Assembly: GCA_019426215.1 (NCBI GenBank)
Contig: CM033400.1
Location: 24,164,568 to 24,228,567 of the forward strand
Direction: 5' to 3'
DNA: 64,000 nucleotides
DNA from: Buddleja alternifolia
Taxonomy: Eukaryota; Streptophyta; Magnoliopsida; Lamiales; Scrophulariaceae
Both the position numbers and the translations under genes were made by a program. Within the stretch, counting starts at the first letter, position 1; the number at the start of each line of letters is the position of its first letter. Below are positions 12,342 through 22,434 of the stretch, piece after piece. The notes beneath the pieces were generated by a model, which searched no databases, had not been told where the DNA came from, and saw nothing but the letters and a program-made list of their open reading frames with translations.

Positions 12342-14022
12342 CTCAAAGTGCACAAGCTACTGATGCACCTCACCCTCCTGAGGAAGATATAGAATTGGAT
12401 GTTGATTTATCAGTAGTGGTGCAAATTTCTAGAGGAGTTAGTTTGGTCATTTCAGACGCTGAAATCTCACGAGCTTAGGAAGCGACTAAGGATGTTGAGC
12501 AGTCGACAGAAGTGGCTGTTCCTTTTATCCCCACTCCAACTGTTCCTTCTCCTCCAGCCGTTGATTTCTTCCGAAGAGGCTATGATGAAGATTTGGAATA
12601 TTATTATGCCTGGAGAGAAATGACGCTTAAGCAAATGATTGATATGGAGCTCAACTTCGAATCTATGTTCCACAATCCGGATCTCTCTGATGCTCAAAAG
12701 ACAGCAATTTTTTAGTCGCTTGCCAATGCTGACGTTATTTCAATGAAAGATATTATTGCTCGTTTGTAGTATCTGGAAACTCCAGAAAAGGATTTTGTAG
12801 AGTTTGAGAGCAAACGCTTTCAAGAAGTTGACAAATGCATCTAATGCAATTACCCTTTTCGTCGAACTCGTGTCTAGATACGGAATCCACACATGAGAGA
12901 TTGGGAAAAGAATCTTGATGAAGAGAAACTGCAAAAATTAGGATATTCATCGTTCACTCAAACGCTAACAGATCTGCAGAAAAGCCGCTGAAGTTATGGA
13001 AAGGCAAAGGTGATATGCTTTGAGATCACCCTATCCCCATCAACTTCTGGGTTGAAGATGAAGCCGGAGAATTTTTTGCAAGAGTGTGGGCAGATAACTA
13101 CATAATAGAGAAACAGTGTTTCAAGCAATTACTTGCCACTAGATGTAACAGTGAACTCTCTGAATCTCTTGGGAAAAGGTGGATAACTGCCATTCAATTG
13201 AAGAAATGATGAAGTATCCATTTTTGTTTAACTTTGGCATCGATTATAGGTGTAGAGCATATGCCTTGTTTCTGTTGGAGACGAATGAATCGCTTGTAGG
13301 TCCGATAAATGCTTTGCCTTATTTTTGCCAAGGCATGGAACGCTATCTTCGTGAGCAACTTAAAAAGATCAGTCAAGGAGGTTATGAGTTAACATTGGGT
13401 AAGCGACTCCAGATTGATTTGAACGAGGATGCTTCTTCAAGCAAGCGACTGCTTCTTCCAGGTCAAAGTACAATCCGTGTGAATATTGATGACGATCAAG
13501 CTGAGTTTGCTGAATTCCACAGAGACAGGAGAGCGATTGTAGAAAATACACAATCGTTGGGCATCACACTTGCTAAATATTTTAACCTAAATCCTTTCAG
13601 GGGCTATAATCTTCACCCTGCTCTCTTCTGTGAGAAGAATATCCAAGTCGCCAAAATGATATCGTTGATCAGGCCAGTGGACCAAGAAGCAACTCAAGCA
13701 CTTATGCCATTTATTTTGGACTTCTACAACTCTTACATTTCAGGAGTTGATCTACCGAAGAATGTGCAATTTGTACTTAGCACTGAAGAGCACGAAGATG
13801 CTATATTTTATATTCCACAGACCAACGTCCTCAGTCCAAGGCATATTACAGAAGCGATTGGCCCACTCTAGGTCATTTCCATGAAAGCCCCTTCTCCAAT
13901 CCAAATTGTTGAAATAAAAGTTTCTCCTACTGTGGAAGCCACTCAAATACCCGAGGCATTTTTGGCAAATCTTTCAGAGCGCCCCAGTAGTCGAGCCCCC
14001 ATCAGCGCTTGCAAATCCATCC

Positions 14023-15015
14023 ATGGATCAAGCGATTGAAGAAGTTCAGAAAGTCCTTGATGAGCCTGAAGAGCCTTTTGTAAGAGATAAATCTAAAGGC
14101 AAGGCTGCAATTTCTAGCTCATACGAACTCATTCCTTCTCCCAGGCATTCTTCCTTCTCTGATTTAGATTCAGAAAGTGATCAAGAGTCTAGAGACTTTA
14201 GAAGAGCTGTTAGGAACTCGCTCAATACCATCAAGGGTTCCTGCTCTAAGATACTTGAAAATAATGAACTCAATATCAGGCTGATCTCTGACACTAGAAG
14301 TCGTGATATTGCAAATTCTGCAACAAAAAGCACCATAGCAATTATGGATGGCATACCACTGATCACTTCTCTTTCTGAAGAATTCAATCAGACGCTTACC
14401 CAGAATGCTTCAGCTGATACTGAGTGCCACAATTATTCCAATTTAATCTCTTGGAGTATCGCTGAGCAAATTGCTCTCTTGGTAGATGAAGTTAAGCTTC
14501 TCCGACGGGACATCGCTGACTTAAAGACCTCCCTTAATGATGTCAAGAAGGGGGAAGGTCTTAAAGAAAAGTCCCAGTCCAAGGCCATCTCTAAGACAGA
14601 CAACAAGGATTGGCGATCTATGTTCGAGGAGATAGAGGGCATAAAGAAAATGCTTACTAAGAAGCGAAATCCTAGATATTATCAAGGTAGGAACTTGCTT
14701 CCGGACTTAGACGTTGAGTTCTTAGAGAGTATGGGTTTTCATCCATATGCCGGACCGCTTAGAAGACCTATTAACTGGAAATCCACCAATGATCGAAGAC
14801 AAGACATTTACCATGACTTGATCCGAGAACTTGGAATCCCTCCGAGGGATTGGATGGAAAGATTGTTGGAGCTGGAAAAAAGCGCTAGACGCAGAAGACA
14901 TGACTACAATGAACTCCAGCATACAACTATGATAGATGTTGATAGACTTCTACTGGATTTAGAGATTAAAATTTATCAAGAAGAAGAAGCAAACAGGAAG
15001 CGACAGAAAAGATGA
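14023..15015 (+). CDS. 3' open reading frame of the extra ORF region, element B (330 aa)
   Basis: An uninterrupted 330-codon frame, the longest part of the extra ORF to remain open. Its start is uncertain: MDQAIEEVQKVLDEPEE may be an internal Met, since coding-like sequence precedes it. It is acidic, Ser-rich near residues 30-60, and probably helical around residues 130-200 (IAEQIALLVDEVKLLRRDIADLKTSLNDVKK, which looks coiled-coil). It ends in a basic stretch RKRQKR. It sits 240 bp before the polypurine tract, as does the 278-aa frame of element A. No homology to a named enzyme is visible; a structural or Gag-like partner role would be a guess. Confidence 0.6.
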   Translation: MDQAIEEVQKVLDEPEEPFVRDKSKGKAAISSSYELIPSPRHSSFSDLDSESDQESRDFRRAVRNSLNTIKGSCSKILENNELNIRLISDTRSRDIANSATKSTIAIMDGIPLITSLSEEFNQTLTQNASADTECHNYSNLISWSIAEQIALLVDEVKLLRRDIADLKTSLNDVKKGEGLKEKSQSKAISKTDNKDWRSMFEEIEGIKKMLTKKRNPRYYQGRNLLPDLDVEFLESMGFHPYAGPLRRPINWKSTNDRRQDIYHDLIRELGIPPRDWMERLLELEKSARRRRHDYNELQHTTMIDVDRLLLDLEIKIYQEEEANRKRQKR

Positions 15016-15253
15016 TTGATTATATAATTCCTACCTTTTTCAGTTGTCGCTTTAAATTTTTACTATAAATCATGTATGCTTATCTCTCATATATATGAAT
15101 GAATGATTTATCACTGAAACAACTTGTTGAGGCTAATCTAACATTAGCTAACTTTACTAACTTTCCAAACGCTAACTTATAATTATTTTTGGACTTTTCT
15201 TTAAACTCTTAATCTATAAAAGAGTTATAAGAGTTAAGGCATTGACATCATCG

Positions 15254-15266
15254 AAAAGGGGGAAAT
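15254..15266 (+). other. Polypurine tract of element B
   Basis: AAAAGGGGGAAAT immediately before TGTTAGGAATTTG, matching the element A tract at 1731. Confidence 0.85.
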
Positions 15267-16767
15267 TGTTAGGAATTTGATGTTAGATGTTTTGATGATG
15301 ACAAGATAGAATTTTATGTTAGACCCCAAATATAATGTAAGTTTCTGTTTTCATAGATCAACTGTATAAGCGTCTGAAAGTATGTAAGTTTGATTCGGCT
15401 TGTAATTTCTATCTTTGTAGATTTTAGACTAAGTATTAAAAACGGAATCGCTAATAGAATTCTAGGTGAGTCTATTAGAAATGAAGTTGAAGATCAGCGT
15501 CTGAAGTCAAGTGAAGATAGAATTTTGTCTTAAGCGATTGCCAATCGCCATGGACTATTTCAGGACTAAATGAATCAAGCGCTCACAGCTCTCAAGCGAT
15601 CAAGGATCAGATTCACCTGAAATAAATTCCAAAGTCACTAAGGACTTAAATGCAATCATTTAACGGGCATTTATTTCAAACAAAAAATAAATTCAAACAC
15701 ATTAAATGCTTGATAAGAGCATCAAATGTGATAAGGATAGATTGTATATGGAGCAAGTCACTTACTAGTTTAGACTGTCAAAATTTCAGAGTTCAAACTT
15801 GCCACATCAAATCAGTGCAGCAGGATTTCAGGAATGTCAGAGAAAAAGTTGATTCACGCGCCTCATGAATAATACGCACTCACATGTGTCCAACAGACAA
15901 TTCCCAACAATTATCTATAAATACCTTACTTCCCGCAAACCCTAAAGATATATAACAATCAACATAAAAAAACTTTGCAAAAATATTTTCTCAAGAAAAG
16001 TTTAGAAACTCCATAGTCAAAATCTTTCAAGCTTTTTACATACATTCCAGACAGTCACAAATATCTCAAATATCTTCCAAAGAAGAAACCTAAACTCTTA
16101 CTGAGATATTCCAAGTTGTTTGATCTTTCCAAAAACAAACAAACATGTGTGATAAAACCCTCAACCTTTCATCTGAGTGAGAAAGTTGTTGAAACCCCTT
16201 ATAGGCAGTATTTCTGAGTGAGAGAAGCATGTAGAAGAAGATCTTCTTTGGTGCTGAAGTTTGTATGATCAAGGAGCCCGAGATCATTTTTCACCTTATT
16301 TACTATCTTGCAGAAGATTTTGTATGATTTTTTGATAATCAACTTAGTAAAATTCTTCCGAGTGAAAAAGGAGAAAAAGGATGTAACTAGGATTACATCA
16401 CCCAGTGAACCTTATATATCTTCTGTTATTTACTTTTAAACCTATCTTGCCTTATTTTCTCTTATTTATTCTGAAAAAACAAGCTAAACTGCTAAGCGAC
16501 TACTTAACGAAAACCGAATGCTAAGCTTTAAAATCATTTCCGCTGTGCTAACTCTGATTAAGCGATCTAAACATTACCTACTTTGGTAAATTTATAAAAT
16601 CACCAAGTCTAAGTTATCTTCACTGAAGCGCCTGACCCAAGCGCTCAGCTTCCTAAGCGTTCTAATCTTTAAAAGTGATACGAATTTTTGAAGTCGAAAA
16701 AGACTTCAGGGTCTGTTCAACCCCCCCCCCCCCTCTAGACCCTTTCGTATGCCACTTGGGACCACCA
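15267..16767 (+). repeat. 3' LTR of element B
   Basis: 1501 bp from TGTTAGGAATTTG to GGGACCACCA. It shares its last 1.04 kb with the truncated 5' LTR. Nine AAGCG words are spread along it. A C14-type run precedes the end, next to the conserved block TAGACCCTTTCGTATGCCAC. It is followed directly by a minus-strand gag fragment of element C, so B lies inside, or was recombined into, C. Confidence 0.88.
15916..15923 (+). promoter_or_regulatory. TATA box of the B 3' LTR
   Basis: TATAAATA in the same context as at 3494 in the 5' LTR; the likely U3/R promoter. In the 3' LTR it would drive transcription outward into element C. Confidence 0.55.
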
Positions 16768-17228
16768 ATCTTAAAACTGTTAAATCTTTCTTTAGCAATC
16801 TAGAGCTTGTTCTCTTTGATCTGAGCTGACCCACCATAGATTATAGCCAATTTATCCCATATTTCTTTAGTCGTAGAATACAACTTGACCTTATTGAACA
16901 AATTATCATCATCACTCTGCAGCGCTCATCTGTAGATCATTCATGCTTTGATTTTTCAACATAACCGTCTAGGGTCTCTCCTGTGGCTACAGGTGCTCTA
17001 GTGATGACTTTCAAGATTTTAATCAGCCCATCTAAAATGATATCACACATTTCATCATCACATGAATAAAGATATGCAAATGTTTTGACCTTCTATGAGT
17101 CATAATTTAAATCAATCAACTTAGGTACTTTTGCAAATGCAATGAAAGAAATTTAAAGCAACTAGATTTTAAAAAAATCTAAAGAAGCAGTTATGCTTGA
17201 AAATTTGAAAATTTTCAACTTCACTCTT
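16768..17228 (-). pseudogene. gag: 5' end of gag, element C (minus strand), truncated by element B
   Basis: Read on the minus strand, this matches the B leader and early gag: HSCDDEMCDII...KILKVITRA, then GYVEK, then LFNKVKLYSTTKEIWDKLAI and AQIKENK correspond to the same words in B Gag. The copy is broken by stops and stops abruptly at the B 3' LTR. It is the start of a third Sirevirus-like element in inverse orientation. Confidence 0.75.
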
Positions 17229-17238
17229 TCTGATACCA
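17223..17238 (-). other. Primer-binding site of element C
   Basis: On the minus strand the sequence reads TGGTATCAGAAAGAGT, two bases after the LTR end ACCAACA. The first ten bases match the Met-tRNA site of element B; the rest is diverged. Confidence 0.7.
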
Positions 17239-17240
17239 CT

Positions 17241-17989
17241 TGTTGGTCCCAAGTGGCATACAAAAGAATCTAGAAGGGGGGAGGTTGAATAGGCCCTGAA
17301 GTTTTTTTCAACTTCAAAAGTTTCATATTCAAAATATTGTGGACGCTTAAGAATGTAGGCACTTGGCTGAACGTCTACTTGAAGACAAATTTAATAACTT
17401 AGATTTAAGATTTGAATATTGTAACCAAATAAGGTTAAGCGTTCAGTTCTTTTATCAGGGTTAGCATAGCGGAATAGTTTTAAGTTTTCTTTTTGAAAGG
17501 TCTTAGAGTCACAACGTATTTCTTAGTTGCTTTCGACTTTAAAAGATTTTATCAATGTGGTTACCCAAAGATTATGCAATGATATGATAATAAGGAAATC
17601 AACAGTAAATTAAAGAACACGAAGTTTGAAAGGTTTGTTGGGTGGTGTAATTCCAACTATGACCTTCTTCTCCTTTTTCACTCGGAGGAAATCCACTAAA
17701 ATGATTCTCGAAGAATCACACAGAAATTTCTACAAAATAGAGGATGAAATGGATTTGAATGACTTGAGCTCCTTGGTCACACAGATTTCTGCTCCAAGCA
17801 CTTCGATCACTTACTTCTTTCACCCATAAATAATGCAAGTATCCAACTTCGACTTCACACAAATCGCGAGGCTGAATATGGATTTTGTCTAACGGTTTAT
17901 TTGATTTTTGGAAGTTCAAACAACTTAGAATATCTCAATGATAGTGAATGGTTCTTCTGAAAAAGATGTTTGAGATATTGGTTGACTGT
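17241..17989 (-). repeat. 5' LTR of element C (minus strand), proximal part
   Basis: On the plus strand it begins TGTTGGTCCCAAGTGGCATA, the reverse complement of the A LTR end. It follows the A LTR through the GTATGCCAC, GACTTCA and AGCGGAATA blocks. It is interrupted at 17990 by a solitary gypsy LTR and resumes at 19696. C and A belong to one subfamily in opposite orientation. Confidence 0.8.
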
Positions 17990-19693
17990 TGATAAGAGGT
18001 GTTTTTACGTGTTTTTAAGCCCCTTTGCGTTTATGTTTTAGGTTCATTTATTGCTTGATTATTGCCACATGTGCGTTTAATCCATGCATTAAGTGATTTC
18101 AAACCTTAAGTGGATACATTCGAAGAATGGGCTGAAAAACGACGTATAAAACAAGTTTAGGCCAAGTTGCTTCACACCTACGCGCCCAAGAGCCCCTCCA
18201 ACCACGCCCAGGCGCAGATGACATCCAGTTCCGAGGATTTGCTTCGCACTCCCTCGCCTAGGCGCCATCATAGCTACGCCTGGGCGCCGATTTCGCAACA
18301 CTTACCACGGTTTAAGGCTATTTCTGTACATTTAGAGACCGAATTGGACAAAGTTTCCTTCTACACAGTTGTAGATCTATGTCTTAGCTTCACGTGGGAA
18401 CTTGAATCATCCAAATCGGAGGTCTTTGGAGAGATTTATGAAGGAAATACGATTGTTGCGCAGGAAAGCAAGAAAGCTGTCTAGACTTCGCACATCCGCG
18501 CCTAGACGCCAAAACACCCACGCCGGGGCGCCGATACCTCCGACATTTGATTCCTTTTAGCCAAAAGTTCAGCATTTTAGGTGGAAGGGAATCATTTAAA
18601 GCCAAGAGGTCAGCACATGTGTTGAGGGGGTGCCTTAGTTGTATTTCTTGATTGGCATGCTTTATAGGAATTGTTTATTACATGCTTGATGGGTTTTTGA
18701 GTTTAAAAAGGGGAAGAGAGTCTAAAAGGAGAAAACACAAGGGGGAGGGCAGCCGGCCATCATCCTTCCCCCATCAATCATTCATCATTTTCAATTCTTC
18801 ACCAATCATCATTCTTTGAAGTTTGCTAGGAAGAGGAAGAAGGAAAAGAGCTAGAGATTTGAAGCCACAATCAAGGATCCATCTTGAATCACACTTGAGG
18901 GAGTTTTTAATTGTTTTTCATTACATTTTATGCTCATGATTATGTATATGACAACATTAGATTCTTTTAAGCCATTGATGATGAGCTAATTTTGTAGAAC
19001 TAGGGTCATGTAAGGCCAAATTGTGATTTATACTTATAATAGAGGACTGTTGTGATTACTCTTATATTGTTATGTGATGTGAATTTGTGTTTTTTGCCTA
19101 TCTTACATATACTTGATCACTACATGTTAGAATCTTATGCCTAGGTTAATATTTCGGGAGAAAATGGACTTAGGGTGCAAGAAATTCACATCATGAGCCG
19201 CAACTAATGAGGAATTGCCCTAGACATAGGTAAAGATTCCCGGGTGAAGTTATTCGATTCTAATCGAGTGAACTCTAGTACGTTAATGCATGTTTAGTGG
19301 TTAGATTTCCGGATAGGAATATTTGGGAAATCACGATCTAAGCATAGGAGTTTATACGCGAGACATCGGTTATTCTCTACCTTAGGAGTTTTCACCATAA
19401 CAATATAAGAGTAATTCTCCAACAAGAACCTTTATAAGTATATTTGATCAATTTGGACCTAGCATGTGCCTTAGTCTCTCTTTATAGTTTGTGTAAAATC
19501 AATTGTGTAATCTTGTTCTTATTGTATGCATTTTACCTCTAATTTACTTTAATTATATTTGTTCTTTATCATTACAAATCATAAACTAAAATTCAAGTCT
19601 CCGTGGTTCGACAACCCGGACTTTTCGTCCACACTTATTACTACACACGACTAGTGCACTTGCTATCATAGCACGTTAGTTATTAGCGTGTCA
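17990..19693 (+). mobile_element. Solitary gypsy LTR (D-lineage)
   Basis: 1704 bp starting TGATAAGAGGTGTTTTTACG and ending TTAGCGTGTCA, the same termini as the D LTRs. About 500 bp near 19005-19480 are almost identical to the D LTR, whereas the first half is strongly diverged. No internal region is attached, so it is a solo LTR left by recombination. Several copies of a CGCCCAGGCGCC-like word occur at 18178-18295 and 18490-18530. TTGACTGT flanks it at 17982-17989 and 19696-19703. Confidence 0.88.
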
Positions 19694-20065
19694 AGTTGAC
19701 TGTCTCAGGGATTCATGAAAATCATAAAAAATGTTTGCTTTAAATATTCTGGCTTTTCTAAATGTTTAACGATTGAGACTTCAATGCAACAGAGATTCGT
19801 CTTGTAAGCTTGTTGTTATATATTGACTTCAATGCAACAGAGATTCTTGGGTAAAGTGTTCTTCTATTACTTTCACAAGTGAATGACTTTACGTCCCTTT
19901 TCCCTGAAATTCTACTGTAAAAAGTTGGTGTCGCAGACTCTATAAAGTTGACAGTCCAATGAGAAGGCTTCTCCATACGTCTTGGAGTACATATCATATT
20001 TAATGCTCTTATCAGCATTTAATGCATTTGAAATTAATGCCCATTCGAAATTAATGCTCTGAGAA
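19694..20065 (-). repeat. 5' LTR of element C (minus strand), distal part, truncated
   Basis: Continues the C LTR after the solo LTR: TTGACTGTCTCAGGGA corresponds to TCCTGAGACAGTCAA in the A LTR (about 2517). It runs to the equivalent of A position about 2126 (GCATTTAATGCATTTGAAAT) and stops where copia F leader sequence begins. The outer about 380 bp of the C LTR are absent. Confidence 0.75.
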
Positions 20066-20474
20066 GCCTTGTGTCGCGCAGTGGCACAATCAAACCAGGC
20101 GGCGCACTTCTGGCGACGTGCGGCAGTGCTGACCAATTAAAAGTGATGCTTGTTGCTCATAACGACGGCGCATTTAGAGCCGCCTTAGCACTTTAGCGCA
20201 GCCGTGCAGCACGGTAGCTGCTGCTTGAAATCACCGCAGCCTTGCTGCTTAATTTCTCCTGGATCAAATCCATTCATCTTCGTGCTTCAATTTTCGAATC
20301 CAATCAAAAGATTATTCCAGATTTTTACCCAATAAATCTAATTCAAAATCATTAATAAATATGTTCTAAACATATTTATTATCAATTTTCAGATTTAATT
20401 CAAAAATAAATCCACCAACATAATCACAAACGCGTATAAAATTAATAAAGCCATTAAAGTTGGCTCCGATACCA
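20066..20474 (-). mobile_element. Copia F-type leader fragment with PBS (minus strand)
   Basis: Homologous to 34542-34977. It contains the GC-rich stretch with repeated GCCGC/GCGGC words, then CTGCTTAATTTCTCC, and ends next to the LTR with the primer-binding site at 20459-20474 (minus strand TGGTATCGGAGCCAAC, one base off the usual Met-tRNA site). A PBS here means that the LTR to its right also served as a 5' LTR. Confidence 0.75.
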
Positions 20475-20475
20475 C

Positions 20476-22161
20476 TTTTAGGAATCCGATCAGATGCACA
20501 GTGGAAGACAAACAATCATGGATTCCTAAAGCCGGATCACTTTATAGAGTTTAATAATTTTATGTTTATAGAAATAAAAACACAACGATTTACCATTATC
20601 GAACTGTGATTCATTTCTTGATCTACCATCTACACAGTAGCAATCCCCGAGACTCCTATCACGCCGGAATAAGACTTGAAGAAAATCCACCTCCTTTGAC
20701 TCCACCATGGTCGATGGCTATAAAGAAAGGGAAGAGAGAATTGTTCTCTTCTTCTTTATTTGCTATCAAGTTTATTATGAGTGACTTAGGTTTTTCATCT
20801 AAGTAGTGTGTATTTATGTTTCATCTAAGTAGTGTGTATTTATATGAAATGATGGGCTTGGAATTAATTAATTCCTTGAGCCCACCAAAACCATAACACA
20901 CGCCCACCTTCATTCCTATTGGGTCAAGTTGACTTTCAACTTAGTCCAATTATTAATTAGGTCCAATATTTTTTAATCTAATTAAAATATGATATTAATT
21001 AATAATCAACTAAATTAATTAATCTAACAATAAATTTAGGATAGGATGAAATATACTAAATAAATCTAATTATTTATAATTAATTTACTTCCATTAATAT
21101 AATTAATCAAATAAATCAATTTGTCCATCAAATGACAAATTAACTAATTTATGTTATTTGACAGCAAAAGAATTTATTTGCTTAATTCTTTGGAAGCGCG
21201 ACTCTCTAGATTTGTCTCAATTAGCATTGGAAGGAGACCAAGGATGTGAGTGTCACCTAGCCAGTCTCGTGGACTCACATCGAAACCTAATTGAGAACAA
21301 ATCTAATAGATCATATACGAACCTTTAGGTCACAGACACCCTGTGAGTATAAGCTTTCACTGTAACATCCCGATCGAGTGTGAGTCATGGATTGTGTCAA
21401 ACTCACAGGATTCGATGATGTGCTCAATGAATCATAGTAAGATGAAATTGCTAAACATCCTTTGTGTACAATACACAGGTTAGTTCTCCTGCTTTGGCCA
21501 ATGACTTATAAGTTCATTTATCTATGATCGCAGAGGACATTAATTCATTTACTACTAGAGACAGTGAATCTCATATTGGCAATCACTGAACAATTACCAC
21601 TTGTCCTTCTGAACTGCACTTCAAGGTTGATCCCACCAAAGGGTGAATTAGATCTAACTACTCTAATAACTCGTTCAGTGTCACAAGTCCAATATTCGTG
21701 AATCCTCAGGTCTAAGGCTTATGCACACTACCATGACCAGTAATTCAATCATTGACAGTCAACGAGTAATTACCCATGTGATTAAATTATGACGAGTCAT
21801 GTTCGAATATAATAATTCCATCGATATATCTATGGCCAAGATCCTACCATCTAAAGTGACCAATTGACACTCTTTGTCAAAGCTTGCTTCATAAAAGTCT
21901 GGTCTTAAAGCCCAATTAAGACTCGTCGACTTGCATTTCTAATTTAAGTAAACGAGGAACCGATACTTCTAGTGTCATTTTCCTGGAACCATGAGGAGTA
22001 GAAGCTCCCTCTTGATTACTCGGGACTTATTTGTTCAATGCTTATATTAATGTCATCAAGATTGATATGAACAAAACAAATGTCTTTATTGATTTGTACA
22101 ATATAAATTAGTGCCCTACAAGTTCTAACTCCTCGTTGGCATCGAGGGAACATACCTAACG
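20476..22161 (-). repeat. Copia F LTR, left copy (minus strand)
   Basis: 1686 bp homologous to 34979-36618. The end bases have decayed (TTTTAGG and CCTAACG in place of TGTTAGG and CCTAACA on the plus strand). It contains the minus-strand TATA region near 20840, which is partly duplicated in tandem: the word CATCTAAGTAGTGTGTATTTAT occurs twice (20797 and 20823). On its right is a polypurine tract and degraded pol end, as expected for a 3' LTR; on its left is a PBS, as expected for a 5' LTR. Confidence 0.82.
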
Positions 22162-22434
22162 GTCTCTCACTTGCACTCATTGCTAATTGCTATGGTACCT
22201 AATTTATATCCTCTAAGGGTGTCATTCTAGCACCGCCTACGACATTGGACTTAGTGAGTGGGCCTGTCATGCTTCGGTTGTGGCTATTTTTCTATTGGCA
22301 ATGTTTCCTTTTCCAACGATCATTCAAAATGATGTAGGATCTCTTTTGAATAAGTTCGAACCTTTCGTGAGACCATTTATTCCCATCATGCGCAATGGCT
22401 CCTTTCGTGTCACAACAAAGTGGCAATGCGAGCT
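22162..22434 (-). pseudogene. End of pol and polypurine tract of copia F (minus strand)
   Basis: Next to the LTR the minus strand reads GCAAGTGAGAGACC, close to the CAAGTGGGAGATT tract of many plant copia elements. Upstream, a faint PLTK...EDIN pattern may be the end of RNase H. The rest continues across element D at 30361. GAGCT at 22430-22434 is the duplicated insertion target of D. Confidence 0.6.
22430..22434. repeat. Target site duplication of element D, left copy
   Basis: GAGCT here and at 30356-30360 immediately flanks the two D LTRs. Five bases is the normal gypsy integrase stagger. Confidence 0.92.

Larger units (their letters stand above)
10763..13871 (+). pseudogene. Extra ORF region of element B, 5' and middle parts
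   Basis: Starts at ATG 10763 (MAPLKSSESAVEKSKKSKTEK). One frame continues through two nonsense codons (TAA at 11153, TAG at 11345) to 11686; a frame change then leads into a Lys-rich and Pro/Ser-rich part. Two gaps at 11994-12076 and 12262-12341 have GT...AG borders and look like short introns. A last open piece is 13179-13871 (230 aa). No membrane segment, signal peptide or enzyme motif is visible. The N-terminal part (VNWDYLFENQNFPLRTILPL) has the style of the 'putative plant transposon protein' type found in Sirevirus-like elements. Function unknown. Confidence 0.6.
3303..16767 (+). mobile_element. Element B: degenerate Sirevirus-like Ty1/copia retrotransposon
   Basis: Layout: truncated 5' LTR, PBS, gag, protease, integrase, RT, RNase H, long extra ORF region, polypurine tract, full 3' LTR. 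The order PR-IN-RT-RH is that of Ty1/copia; the long ORF region after pol and the TGGTATCAGAGCC primer site fit the Sirevirus lineage. The two LTR copies differ at roughly one position in ten in the stretches I compared. All pol domains have stops or frameshifts, so this is an old, dead copy. Its left end is not a clean insertion site: the first about 460 bp of the 5' LTR are missing and the A LTR abuts directly. Confidence 0.85.

Noticed and set aside
18167..18484. 105-codon frame in the solitary LTR, with related frames at 22632-22847 and 28575-28859 in the D LTRs
   Set aside because: The shared words (LDKVSFY, LCLSF-WELE) come from a conserved LTR module. The second copy of the module in the D LTR has stops, and no start context or domain supports a protein.
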